This document shows, piece after piece, positions 11,703 to 20,121 of a DNA stretch of 64,000 nucleotides. The stretch is from positions 124,001 to 188,000 of the forward strand of contig NZ_CALSFO010000002.1 in NCBI RefSeq assembly GCF_943736975.1. Reading direction: 5' to 3'. The stretch is from Streptococcus sp. Marseille-Q0941 (GTDB lineage Bacteria; Bacillota; Bacilli; Lactobacillales; Streptococcaceae). The notes beneath the pieces were generated by a model. It saw nothing but the letters and a program-made list of their open reading frames with translations, did not search any database and had not been told where the DNA came from. Both the position numbers and the translations under genes were made by a program. Every line of letters starts with the position of its first letter. Positions within the stretch are counted from its first letter, which is position 1.

Positions 11703-12736
11703 TGTTTGATAATTATTCGATTGCAGATTTATTTGCAAATATTTATAAAAAAAGAGTATTAAATCTAGTTTCATTAGTCGTTCTATTTCTATGTTTAGCA
11801 GTTCCATACTCTTATAAAGTGCTTACAACAAAGTCTGTTGTAAAGGATACTAGTAATTATTCTAGTTATCTTTCATATAAGATAACTGCGCCGTTAGAGG
11901 AGAACACAGTATCTAATAATACAATTGGAGGATACAGTGATTTCTATGGTCATTTAATTAAATCTAATTTAAATGGTGCTTATTTATTCAATGATCTACC
12001 TGAAGAAGATATGAAAAGAATCGCTTCAGAGTTAGGGACAAGTGAGATTACTCTTAAAAATTCAAATTTTGATTTTTGGGACAAAAAAGTAGAAGTGAGT
12101 TCCTTATTAAACAATGCTGGAATCACGGTAAAAATATTGACACAGAGTAAATTAGCAAATGATAATATCGAACAGAAATTAGATTTGTTAATAGATAAAT
12201 ATAAACATGTATACTCTGGTGTCACAGTTGAAAAATTAGAGACAGTTTATTCAAAAGAGCTTAAAAATAGTGACAGAGAATCTGGAGTTAGTAAAGCTAC
12301 TTTGTTTATTCGTTTGATTATACTAGGAATAGGTGCTTTGATTTTAGTATTATTTGCTAATATAGCAGTTTATATTTTCAATCCAACTATCAATAGGGCG
12401 GGCGATTATGAAAAATATGGTGTAGATTTTATTGTAAAAATAGATGATCAAGAGAATTTTAAAGACATTTTAGATTATAAAAATGGAAATAAGAATTTAC
12501 TATTATTGGCAACAAATAAAAAAGTTATTGATAAATTTTCTAAAAAATATGCCAAAGTTTTACCAGAAAATATTCTAATAGGAAATATGAGTGATATTAA
12601 GTCAATACTAGAATCTGATAATATTTTATTTATTGAAGAATATGGCATAACTAAATATAAAAACTTTGAAGAGAATTTACAGGTTATAAAAAATTTAAAT
12701 AAAAAATTGTTAGGTGTTATCACATATAAATTATAG
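11702..12736 (+). CDS. Wzz/CpsC-like membrane protein with degenerate C-terminal cytoplasmic domain
   Basis: A 344-residue protein with the layout of a chain-length regulator. There is a cytoplasmic start, a span near residues 17-38, an extracellular domain of about 155 residues and a second span near 200-222. The C-terminal 120 residues look like a CpsD/Wze-type Rossmann domain (NLLLLATNKK), but the Walker A lysine loop, the Walker motifs and the tyrosine-rich tail are absent. It may be a CpsC-CpsD fusion whose kinase part has decayed into a scaffold. This is inference from topology and context. Confidence 0.55.
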   Translation: MFDNYSIADLFANIYKKRVLNLVSLVVLFLCLAVPYSYKVLTTKSVVKDTSNYSSYLSYKITAPLEENTVSNNTIGGYSDFYGHLIKSNLNGAYLFNDLPEEDMKRIASELGTSEITLKNSNFDFWDKKVEVSSLLNNAGITVKILTQSKLANDNIEQKLDLLIDKYKHVYSGVTVEKLETVYSKELKNSDRESGVSKATLFIRLIILGIGALILVLFANIAVYIFNPTINRAGDYEKYGVDFIVKIDDQENFKDILDYKNGNKNLLLLATNKKVIDKFSKKYAKVLPENILIGNMSDIKSILESDNILFIEEYGITKYKNFEENLQVIKNLNKKLLGVITYKL

Positions 12737-12756
12737 TATGTGTAAAAGATAGAGAG

Positions 12757-12765
12757 TGGTATACT
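12757..12765 (+). promoter_or_regulatory. Extended -10 promoter downstream of the Wzz-like gene
   Basis: TGG followed by TATACT, a TGn-extended -10, lies 21 nt after the stop codon. No -35 match is seen at 16-18 nt. The only transcribed object before the next terminator would be a short RNA. Confidence 0.35.
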
Positions 12766-12854
12766 ATTTTTTAAAATTTAGCCATCCTTACAAACTGTTG
12801 TTGATTGAATAAAAGTTAAATCTGAAGTGGATAGAAGAAGTCTACTACATGAAA

Positions 12855-12877
12855 AGTCATCATTTGATGGCTTTTTT
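12855..12877 (+). terminator. Terminator after the first half of the glycan locus
   Basis: AGTCATC pairs with GATGGCT (one G-T pair) around an ATTT loop, followed by TTTTTT. It ends transcription from the 5896-12736 operon or from the short RNA promoter at 12757. Confidence 0.7.
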
Positions 12878-13324
12878 GTGTGCAACGAGCACATCGGATA
12901 TTGGCACTACAATTTTATCTTGTTATTTGTTTTCATTTATAAAAAAACTTTGAGAGTGCTTTAATTGACAGATACTTGCAAATTTTCAATTTCACTAGAT
13001 TGCTGATAAAAGTTAGTTGTTAGTATTACAATGCTAACGTATAGATTACCTAAGTTTAAAGTCATCACTCAAGAAAGTTTTCAATCCGTAGTAGAGTTAA
13101 TGATTAAGATTAAAAATCAAATTCGCTGTAGATAGGTTATATATTTAAGGTAGTCATAATTCTCACCTCACTATTAAAATAATGGTTAATACATCCTAGA
13201 AATTTAGAACAGTTAATCGTCTCCTTTCCATAGATAACTTTTACTAAGTAATTAGATAGTACAATTGTATGTATTTATAAAAAAACTACGAAACTCTTCT
13301 TTTAAGATTTTTTATATCTGTATG

Positions 13325-13333
13325 TGCTATAAT
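13325..13333 (+). promoter_or_regulatory. Extended -10 promoter for the flippase-licD unit
   Basis: TGC followed by TATAAT, 36 nt before the flippase ATG. It suggests that the second half of the glycan locus is a separate transcription unit. Confidence 0.6.
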
Positions 13334-13369
13334 GGTAATTAGAAATTCATAGAGAGGATTTGTTTTTTC

Positions 13370-14851
13370 ATGAAAAGTATTAAACTTAATGCTTTAGCAT
13401 ATCTAGGGATTAGAATACTAAATATTATATTCCCTCTTTTAACAGGTACATATGTGGCTCGTGTATTAGATAAAACATATTACGGTTACTTTAACTCTGT
13501 TGATACCATACTTTCATTTTTCTTACCTTTTGCTACATACGGAGTATATTCATATGGTCTACGAGGTATAAGTAACGTAAAAGATAATAAAAACGAGGTC
13601 AATAAAGTCTTCTCCCAATTATTTTTTCTCTGTGTAGTCTGTACAAGCTTATGTATCGTAGTATATGTATTTGCCTATCCTCTATTTTTTGAGAATAACC
13701 CAGTACTTAAAAAGGTTTACTTAGTAATGGGAATTCAATTAATAGCACAAATGTTTTCCATAGAGTGGGTGAACGAGGCGTTGGAAAATTATGATTTTCT
13801 TTTTTATAAGACAGCTTTGATTCGAACTATTATGCTAGTTTCTATGTTTATATTTGTAAAAGAAGAAAAGGATATTATACCTTATACGCTAATCATGAGT
13901 TTATCGACTTTTATAAATTATTTGATTAGTTATTTTTGGATAAAAAGAGATATAAAATTAGTTAGAATAGATATCAAAGATTTTAAACCACTATTTCTAC
14001 CGCTTACTGCTATGCTTATTTTTTCAAGTGCAAATATGCTTTTCACTTTCCTTGATAGATTATTCCTAGTTAAAATTGGTGAAGAATTATTTGTTACATA
14101 TTATACAATGGCTCAGAGAATAGTTGGCGTTATAGCTGGTTTAATTACGGGAGTTGTAAGTGTAAGTGTGCCGAGACTGAATTATTATTTAGGAAAAGGT
14201 GATAAAACTTCTTATTACAATTTAGTAAATAGAGGTAGTCGTATGTTTATGTTTTTCATTATACCTATAAGCCTTGGATTAACAGTAATAGGAACTGAAA
14301 CAATACTAATATACGGAAGTGAAAAATATGTTGAAGGAGGGATGTTAACTTCGCTATTTGCTTTCAGGACAATTTTCTTATCTTTAGATATTATTTTAGG
14401 AACTCAAATTATATTTGCTCATGGCTACGAAAAACAACTAACTATTTTCACTTTATTTTCTGGTATTATAAACATCCTACTAGATAGTCTATTGTTTATG
14501 AACAATATTTCAAAACCAGAATTGTACTTGATAACTACAATGGTTTCTGAAGTTATTTTATTAATAATCTATTCAAGATTTATTATAAAAAAACAATTAA
14601 TATCATTAAAAAACATATTCCATTACACTATGCGTTATTTTATGTTTAGTCTCACCTTTATACCAATTTACTATATAGTTAATATTATTAATCCTACAGA
14701 AATGATAATAACTTCGAAATTGATTGTGAATGTAGTTATTATTATTATTCTATCAATAATAAGCTATACGTTTTTATTATATATAACTAATGATGCTATC
14801 TTACAAGAAGTTTTTGAGCATTTTAAAAAAATCAAAAATAAAATTTGTTAA
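13370..14851 (+). CDS. Wzx-like polysaccharide flippase
   Basis: A 493-residue integral membrane protein with about 14 predicted spans. The N-terminus ([20 protein letters not shown]) and the MAQRIVG region are typical of MATE/MOP-superfamily oligosaccharide flippases in capsule loci. It would move the undecaprenyl-linked repeat unit to the outer face for the Wzy-like polymerase encoded upstream. An AGAGAGGA ribosome site precedes the ATG. It is followed 14 nt later by the licD gene. Confidence 0.88.
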   Translation: MKSIKLNALAYLGIRILNIIFPLLTGTYVARVLDKTYYGYFNSVDTILSFFLPFATYGVYSYGLRGISNVKDNKNEVNKVFSQLFFLCVVCTSLCIVVYVFAYPLFFENNPVLKKVYLVMGIQLIAQMFSIEWVNEALENYDFLFYKTALIRTIMLVSMFIFVKEEKDIIPYTLIMSLSTFINYLISYFWIKRDIKLVRIDIKDFKPLFLPLTAMLIFSSANMLFTFLDRLFLVKIGEELFVTYYTMAQRIVGVIAGLITGVVSVSVPRLNYYLGKGDKTSYYNLVNRGSRMFMFFIIPISLGLTVIGTETILIYGSEKYVEGGMLTSLFAFRTIFLSLDIILGTQIIFAHGYEKQLTIFTLFSGIINILLDSLLFMNNISKPELYLITTMVSEVILLIIYSRFIIKKQLISLKNIFHYTMRYFMFSLTFIPIYYIVNIINPTEMIITSKLIVNVVIIIILSIISYTFLLYITNDAILQEVFEHFKKIKNKIC

Positions 14852-14865
14852 TTTGGGAGAAGAAA

Positions 14866-15672
14866 ATGAAAAAAATAACGGTAGAAGAAGCTAAAAATAT
14901 TGAATTGGAGATTTTATCATATATTGATGCTTTTTGTAAAAAAAATGATATAGAATATTTTCTTAATTACGGAACTCTTATAGGGGCTATTCGGCATAAA
15001 GGTTTTATACCCTGGGATGACGATATTGATATTAGTATGACGCGTGAAAATTATAACAAATTCATAAAGTTATTTGAAAAAGAGAGTTCAAAGTATAAAC
15101 TACTTTCATTAGAGACACAAAAAGAATATTATAATAACTTTATAAAAATAATAGATCCATCCACTGTTATAAATAATACAAGAGTATACACAACTTATCC
15201 TACGGGTGTGTTCATTGATATATTCCCTATGGATACATTTAATGACAAAAGAATTATGAAATTATTTTATAGATTGGATAGTTTAAAATTACTAGCATCA
15301 AGCAAAAGAAAGAATATTATATATAAGGACAATTATATTAAGGATATTATAAGACAAATTATTTGGTTCGTATTATTACCAATATCACCGAGAATTTTTG
15401 CTATTTTTATGGAAAAGCTTACGAAAAAATACTATAATCCAAATGGGAAATATATAGCTTTCCTTTCTTCAAAGTTAGGTGAGAAAGAGATATTTGAAAG
15501 AAAAATTTTTGAGGAAATAATATTTGTAGATTTTGAACACCTTAGATTACCCGCACCCAAAAATTATGATTTCATTTTAAAACAATATTATGGTAATTAT
15601 ATGCAATTACCACCTGAAGAAGAGAGAAGTTTTGGGCATGAATTTGATGTATACTTAATTGAAAATAAGTAA
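14866..15672 (+). CDS. LicD-family phosphotransferase
   Basis: A 268-residue cytoplasmic protein. [20 protein letters not shown] near residues 38-57 is the LicD nucleotidyltransferase-fold signature with the catalytic aspartates intact. LicD proteins move phosphocholine (or a similar group) from CDP-choline onto a sugar. I placed the start at 14866, behind GGGAGAAG, rather than at 14845 inside the flippase gene. With the Pce-like esterase next door, the glycan made here is probably decorated with phosphocholine. Polyol-phosphate transfer is the alternative. Confidence 0.85.
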   Translation: MKKITVEEAKNIELEILSYIDAFCKKNDIEYFLNYGTLIGAIRHKGFIPWDDDIDISMTRENYNKFIKLFEKESSKYKLLSLETQKEYYNNFIKIIDPSTVINNTRVYTTYPTGVFIDIFPMDTFNDKRIMKLFYRLDSLKLLASSKRKNIIYKDNYIKDIIRQIIWFVLLPISPRIFAIFMEKLTKKYYNPNGKYIAFLSSKLGEKEIFERKIFEEIIFVDFEHLRLPAPKNYDFILKQYYGNYMQLPPEEERSFGHEFDVYLIENK

Positions 15673-15772
15673 TAAATTTAATTAAAAACGAGAGCTCGAA
15701 TTTACATTGCTTGTATAGAGCTACTAGCTCATATCGAAAATAAAATCACTAGAAAGAAAGTGTGATTCGTAG

Positions 15773-18325
15773 ATGAATTTGAAACAAAAAAAATTAATCC
15801 TATTAATCTTTGTACTTTTCGCTATTGCAATAAGTCAATTACAATTTGTACAAGCAAATATAATCTCAACTGCTTCTGGAAACCGTATACATTTCATCAA
15901 TACAAAAGGGGCAACGGGGAGTGACGCCATTATTTTAGAAAGTAACGGACATTACGCTCTAATTGATATGGGAGAAGACTACGATTTTCCAGATGGTAGT
16001 AATCCACGATATCCAGCTCGTTTTGGTATTAGTACAAACAATGGGTATGTCTTAGAAGATAGACTTTTCCGACATATGAAATACCTAGGTGTAAAAAAAC
16101 TTGATTTTATCTTAGGAACTCATGTTCATAGTGATCATATTGGTGCTGCTGATGAAGTTCTTAAACGTTATCCAGTCGGAAAACTATATTTAAAAAAATA
16201 TACTGATGAAAGGATAACCAGTAAATGGCGCTTGTGGGATAACCTTTTCAATTATGATAATGCACTTAAGACAGCCCGTGAAAAAGGAGTAACTATTGTT
16301 CAAGATATAAAGGAAGAAGATAGTCGTTTCAAATTGGGTGATATGGATATTCAGCTCTACAACTATAAAAATGAGTATGGTCCAGATGGCAAATTGAAAA
16401 AAGTCTATGATGATAATTCTAATTCATTGGTTGCAGTAGTAACTGTAGCAGGAAAAAGAATTTATCTTGGTGGTGACTTAGATAATGCTGAAGGGGCAGA
16501 GGATAAGCTAGGTCCTGTGATTGGCAAGGTAGATATGATGAAATGGAATCATCACTATGATGCTAAAATTTCAAATACTCTTCCATTTCTAGATTCACTA
16601 GCACCAAGTACGGTAGTACATACATCATCATCTGATGCAAATCTGGCTTCAACAAGAGACTATCTGAAAAAGAAGAATATTCAAGTAGTTCATGCGTCTA
16701 GTCAAACTCAGGATGCGACAGTATTCAATATCAGTAATACTGGCTTTACTAATGTTTCTGATTCCTTCCCAAATATTCCGACAGTTACTGAAAAGTGGTA
16801 TAAGGAAGATGGCTACTGGAAATATCGTTTATCTGATAATCAGATGGCTATTGGTTGGCATAGATTAGACGATGGGGATTATTATTTCTTTAATGGAAAG
16901 GGTCAAATGCAGGCAAGCAAATGGCTTCATTTAGTCGATGTTAAAGATAAAGTTGAAGGCAACTGGTATTACCTCAATAGCAATGGTAAGATGCAGTATG
17001 AGGGTTGGTTCAAGCAAGGTGGTTCTTGGTACTATATCAGTTCAACGGGAGCAAGACTTTATAATGAACTAGCTGAAATTGGTGGGCAAAAATATCTCTT
17101 TGACAAAGATGGAAGAATGTTGACTGGCTTACAAGTCTTTAATGGCAAGAAAATGTTCTTTGCAAGTAATGGTAGCCTACAGAATCTAGGGACAGCATCT
17201 AGTTGGCAAAAGCTAGGTTCAAGTTGGTATTATTATGATGGAGATGGTATTCCTTCAGTTGGTCTGAAAAAAATTGATGGAAAAACCTACTACTTTGATA
17301 ATTATGGAATCATGAAAACCGGTTGGGTCTTTATTGATGGCCATTGGAACTATTTTACTAGTTCTGGGGTTATGAAAACTGGCTGGGTCAAAGATAGGGA
17401 TATTTGGTATTATCTAGATAAAGAAGGTAGCATGTTAACAGGCTTCCAAGAGATAAATGGTTCGCGCTATTATCTGAATGGAAGTGGCGCTATGCAGACC
17501 GGATGGAAATGGCTCGATAACCATTATTATTACTTTGCAAGTAGTGGAGCTATGAAGACAGGCTGGTTAAAGGATAAGGACACTTGGTATTATCTAGATA
17601 AAGAAGGCATCATGCTAACAGGTTTCCAAGAAATAAATGGTTCGCGCTATTATCTGAATGCAAGTGGTGCAATGCAGACCGGATGGAAATGGCTCGATAA
17701 CCATTATTATTACTTCGCAAGCAGTGGAGCTATGAAGACAGGTTGGTTCAAAGATAAGGATACTTGGTACTATCTAGATAAAGAAGGTGTTATGCTAACA
17801 GGCCTTCAAGAAATTAATGGTTCCCGTTATTATCTCAATGCAAGCGGAGCTATGCAGACCGGATGGAAATGGCTCGATAACCATTATTATTACTTCGTAA
17901 GCAGTGGAGCTATGAAGACAGGCTGGTTCAAAGATAAGAACACTTGGTACTATCTAGACAAAGAGGGTATCATGCTAACAGGCCTTCAAGAGATAAATGG
18001 GGCACGCTATTACCTCAATGCAAGTGGTGCCATGGAAACTGGCTGGAAACAACTGAATGGTAACTGGTACTATTTCCAAACAAATGGTTCTCTCCTAAGA
18101 AATGGAACAAGTCCTGACGGGTACAAGCTCAATGCAGATGGAATTTGGACGACTGTTACAACCGAGGAAACAACTCAGGAACAAACTGTGGCAAATAGTC
18201 AGGGGCACATTTTCGAAACAACAGAAGTTGAGAGAACTCAACAAACAGAAAGCTCATCTGCTACATCTGAGGAAAAAAATCAATCTACTGAACCTCAAAC
18301 ACAAACGAGCCCAGAAAATAATTAA
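15773..18325 (+). CDS. pce: Choline-binding phosphocholine esterase (Pce/CbpE-like)
   Basis: An 850-residue secreted protein. It has a signal peptide to about residue 29 and a metallo-beta-lactamase-fold domain with HVHSDH at residues 117-122, GGDLDN and a later NHHYD, which supply the two-metal site. From about residue 340 there are roughly 20 choline-binding repeats of about 20 residues. Pce removes phosphocholine from some teichoic acid residues while bound to others. The pneumococcal enzyme as I recall it is about 627 residues, so the repeat tail is clearly expanded. The tail ends in a Thr/Ser/Gln-rich segment. Confidence 0.88.
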   Translation: MNLKQKKLILLIFVLFAIAISQLQFVQANIISTASGNRIHFINTKGATGSDAIILESNGHYALIDMGEDYDFPDGSNPRYPARFGISTNNGYVLEDRLFRHMKYLGVKKLDFILGTHVHSDHIGAADEVLKRYPVGKLYLKKYTDERITSKWRLWDNLFNYDNALKTAREKGVTIVQDIKEEDSRFKLGDMDIQLYNYKNEYGPDGKLKKVYDDNSNSLVAVVTVAGKRIYLGGDLDNAEGAEDKLGPVIGKVDMMKWNHHYDAKISNTLPFLDSLAPSTVVHTSSSDANLASTRDYLKKKNIQVVHASSQTQDATVFNISNTGFTNVSDSFPNIPTVTEKWYKEDGYWKYRLSDNQMAIGWHRLDDGDYYFFNGKGQMQASKWLHLVDVKDKVEGNWYYLNSNGKMQYEGWFKQGGSWYYISSTGARLYNELAEIGGQKYLFDKDGRMLTGLQVFNGKKMFFASNGSLQNLGTASSWQKLGSSWYYYDGDGIPSVGLKKIDGKTYYFDNYGIMKTGWVFIDGHWNYFTSSGVMKTGWVKDRDIWYYLDKEGSMLTGFQEINGSRYYLNGSGAMQTGWKWLDNHYYYFASSGAMKTGWLKDKDTWYYLDKEGIMLTGFQEINGSRYYLNASGAMQTGWKWLDNHYYYFASSGAMKTGWFKDKDTWYYLDKEGVMLTGLQEINGSRYYLNASGAMQTGWKWLDNHYYYFVSSGAMKTGWFKDKNTWYYLDKEGIMLTGLQEINGARYYLNASGAMETGWKQLNGNWYYFQTNGSLLRNGTSPDGYKLNADGIWTTVTTEETTQEQTVANSQGHIFETTEVERTQQTESSSATSEEKNQSTEPQTQTSPENN
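17381..18040 (+). repeat. Near-identical 180-bp tandem repeats inside the Pce-like gene
   Basis: Units beginning at 17381, 17561, 17741 and 17921 repeat almost base for base, each encoding 60 residues (three choline-binding modules). The near-identity points to recent tandem duplication and likely copy-number change by slippage or recombination. Confidence 0.85.
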
Positions 18326-18364
18326 GTTTCTAACTGATTTTTAATTAATTTTTTCTATAATAAA

Positions 18365-18398
18365 AACACCTATAAAGCCTAAGCTTTATAGGTGTTTT
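18365..18398 (+). terminator. Terminator after the Pce-like gene
   Basis: AACACCTATAAAGC pairs perfectly with GCTTTATAGGTGTT around a CTAA loop, then TTGTT. It may also serve the - strand remnant that ends at 18400. Confidence 0.9.
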
Positions 18399-18399
18399 G

Positions 18400-18540
18400 T
18401 TAATTTCGTTTGATTTTTGCACGAACTAGATCAAGTGCATAGTGAAGTGTTTTGTCTTTGATAATAAAGAGTTCTAAATCATAATTTAGTGTTCTATACT
18501 AGATATCAATGAACATTCCAACGCCATTCTTTTGATAAAA
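18400..18540 (-). pseudogene. C-terminal remnant of an unidentified gene, with nonsense codon
   Basis: On the - strand, a frame of 47 codons (FYQKNGVGMFIDI, stop, YRTLNYDLELFIIKDKTL and on to KIKRN) ends in TAA. An internal TAG splits it and nothing resembling a start lies upstream. The amphipathic, Lys-rich end reads like the true C-terminus of a conserved protein, but I cannot name the family. Its upstream end has been taken over by the mecA promoter. Confidence 0.4.
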
Positions 18541-18560
18541 TCATTTAAATCTTGTATAAT
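18532..18560 (+). promoter_or_regulatory. mecA promoter
   Basis: TTGATA (18532-18537), a 17-nt spacer, then TATAAT (18555-18560). This is a near-consensus vegetative promoter, and mecA starts 32 nt later. Confidence 0.8.
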
Positions 18561-18591
18561 AGATAGAACTGAAAGTATGAGGTTACGAACT

Positions 18592-19329
18592 ATGAAAATG
18601 AAACAAATCAGTGATACGACTTTAAAAATCACCATGTCTTTAGAAGATTTGATGGATCGTGGAATGGAAATCGCAGACTTTCTCGTTCCACAGGAAAAAA
18701 CAGAAGAGTTTTTCTATGCCATTCTGGATGAGTTAGAGATGCCAGACAGTTTCTTGGATACTGGAATGCTTAGCTTCCGAGTGACACCGAAGCCTGATAA
18801 GGTTGATGTCTTTGTAACCAAGTCTAAGATTGACCAAAATTTGGATTTTGAGGATTTGGCAGACCTTCCAGATATGGATGAGTTGGCAAAAATGTCTCCA
18901 GATGAGTTTTTGAAAACATTGGAAAAAACCATGGCAGAGAAAACCAAAGAAGATATTGAAGCGATCCAATCTCTAGAGCAGGTTGAAAAAGAGGAAGAAG
19001 CAGCGATTGATGAAATTGCTGAGCTAGAAGAAGGAAAAAAAGAACCTTATATCTACTACATCTTACGCTTTGACGACTTAACTAGTTTGGTTTCTTTTGC
19101 GAAAACAGTTGATTACCAAATGGAGACTTCAGAGCTTTACAAAATGAATGACCAATACTATCTAACAGTCTTGGTTGATGTAGAGGGTCATCCAAGTCTT
19201 TATCCAGCTTGGTTATTGGCTCGCATGCGTGAATTTGCAGATGATAGTGATATCAGCCGTTCAGTTCTCCAAGAATACGGTCAAGTCATCATCAATCACG
19301 ATGCCGTGCAAGGACTACAAAAGATATAA
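18592..19329 (+). CDS. mecA: Adaptor protein MecA
   Basis: A 245-residue adaptor that delivers substrates (ComX/ComW in streptococci) to ClpC-type proteases and so limits competence. The N-terminal domain begins MKMKQISDTTLKITMSLEDL, a highly acidic linker occupies about residues 95-150, and the C-terminal domain carries YILRFDDL and AWLLARMREFADDS. An in-frame start at 18532 exists, but it lies inside the -35 element, so 18592 is chosen. It is transcribed alone between a promoter and a terminator. Confidence 0.93.
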   Translation: MKMKQISDTTLKITMSLEDLMDRGMEIADFLVPQEKTEEFFYAILDELEMPDSFLDTGMLSFRVTPKPDKVDVFVTKSKIDQNLDFEDLADLPDMDELAKMSPDEFLKTLEKTMAEKTKEDIEAIQSLEQVEKEEEAAIDEIAELEEGKKEPYIYYILRFDDLTSLVSFAKTVDYQMETSELYKMNDQYYLTVLVDVEGHPSLYPAWLLARMREFADDSDISRSVLQEYGQVIINHDAVQGLQKI

Positions 19330-19342
19330 TAAGAATAAAGGA

Positions 19343-19368
19343 GCAGAGAATTACCGTTCTCTGCTTTT
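19343..19368 (+). terminator. mecA terminator
   Basis: GCAGAGAA pairs perfectly with TTCTCTGC around TTACCG, followed by TTTT. Confidence 0.9.
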
Positions 19369-19504
19369 TAATTTGCTCATATATTTTAGATATAATTAGA
19401 GCTGAAAAGTCTTTAAGAATTAAGGTGAAATGAGATAAAAATTGTCGTCAAAATACGCATACATTATAGGCTTTAGAAAGTTATCTTATTTGCATCACAT
19501 ATCT

Positions 19505-19513
19505 TGCTATAAT
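19505..19513 (+). promoter_or_regulatory. Extended -10 promoter for the ywlG-protease operon
   Basis: TGC followed by TATAAT, 43 nt before the ATG at 19557. Because the protease gene begins 1 nt after the first gene, this is probably the promoter for both. Confidence 0.6.
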
Positions 19514-19556
19514 GCTGAAAAAACGGTATGATAGAATGATGTAAGTGAGGTGAACT

Positions 19557-20120
19557 ATGGACCAAGTAAGGATACAAAGAGATGTAGAGGAAATCCTTGA
19601 GGATGTACTAGCTAAAGCGTGTCTTCATGAAGGATCTATCTTCGTTTTAGGACTTTCTTCTAGTGAAGTGATAGGAGGACATATTGGAAAAAAATCTAGT
19701 CAAGAAATTGGGGAACTAATTGTCGAAAAGATTTTAGACATCCTATCATCTAAAGGAATCTATCTTGCTGTTCAAGGATGTGAACATGTAAATCGAGCCC
19801 TTGTAGTAGAGAGAGAAGTTGCCATCAAATACCATTTGGAAATAGTCAGCGTACTACCTACATTACACGCTGGAGGTTCTGGTCAATTAGCGGCCTTTCG
19901 GTATATGAAAGATCCGGTTGAAGTCGAATTTATAAAAGCAGATGCAGGTCTAGATATTGGTGACACTTCTATAGGTATGCATGTTAAACATGTTCAGGTG
20001 CCTATTCGACCAATTTTGAAAGAGATTGGTCAAGCTCATGTAACTGCACTTGCTAGTCGTCCCAAGCTTATTGGAGGAGCGCGTGCTCAATATCCAGAAG
20101 ATTCTATTAGGAAATTGTAA
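19557..20120 (+). CDS. TIGR01440/UPF0340 (YwlG-like) family protein
   Basis: A 187-residue cytoplasmic protein. [30 protein letters not shown] and the conserved [21 protein letters not shown] stretch are hallmarks of the UPF0340 family, whose function I do not know. The ribosome site is AAGTGAGG, and the stop is 1 nt before the ATG of the large protease. The two are therefore almost certainly cotranscribed, although no functional link is obvious. Confidence 0.85.
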   Translation: MDQVRIQRDVEEILEDVLAKACLHEGSIFVLGLSSSEVIGGHIGKKSSQEIGELIVEKILDILSSKGIYLAVQGCEHVNRALVVEREVAIKYHLEIVSVLPTLHAGGSGQLAAFRYMKDPVEVEFIKADAGLDIGDTSIGMHVKHVQVPIRPILKEIGQAHVTALASRPKLIGGARAQYPEDSIRKL

Positions 20121-20121
20121 A

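Larger units (their letters stand above)
12737..13369 (+). other. 633-bp gap between the Wzz-like and flippase genes
   Basis: No gene longer than 35 codons is convincing here. The left part has an extended -10 promoter (12757-12765) and a terminator (12855-12877), which together could make an RNA of about 105 nt. The right end holds the flippase promoter. The middle is AT-rich sequence broken by stops in all frames and may be decayed coding DNA, but I recognise no family in it. Confidence 0.5.

Noticed and set aside
12849-12953. A 34-codon ORF starting MKSHHLMAFL in the glycan-locus gap
   Set aside because: It overlaps the intrinsic terminator hairpin, has no ribosome site and shows no similarity that I can recognise.
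13031-13135. A 34-codon ORF starting MLTYRLPKF in the same gap
   Set aside because: No ribosome site or promoter, and nothing recognisable in its sequence; probably chance in AT-rich DNA.
19454-19461. TACGCATA resembling the competence ComX box TACGAATA
   Set aside because: One core mismatch, no T-rich stretch before it, and it lies upstream of a good vegetative -10 box.
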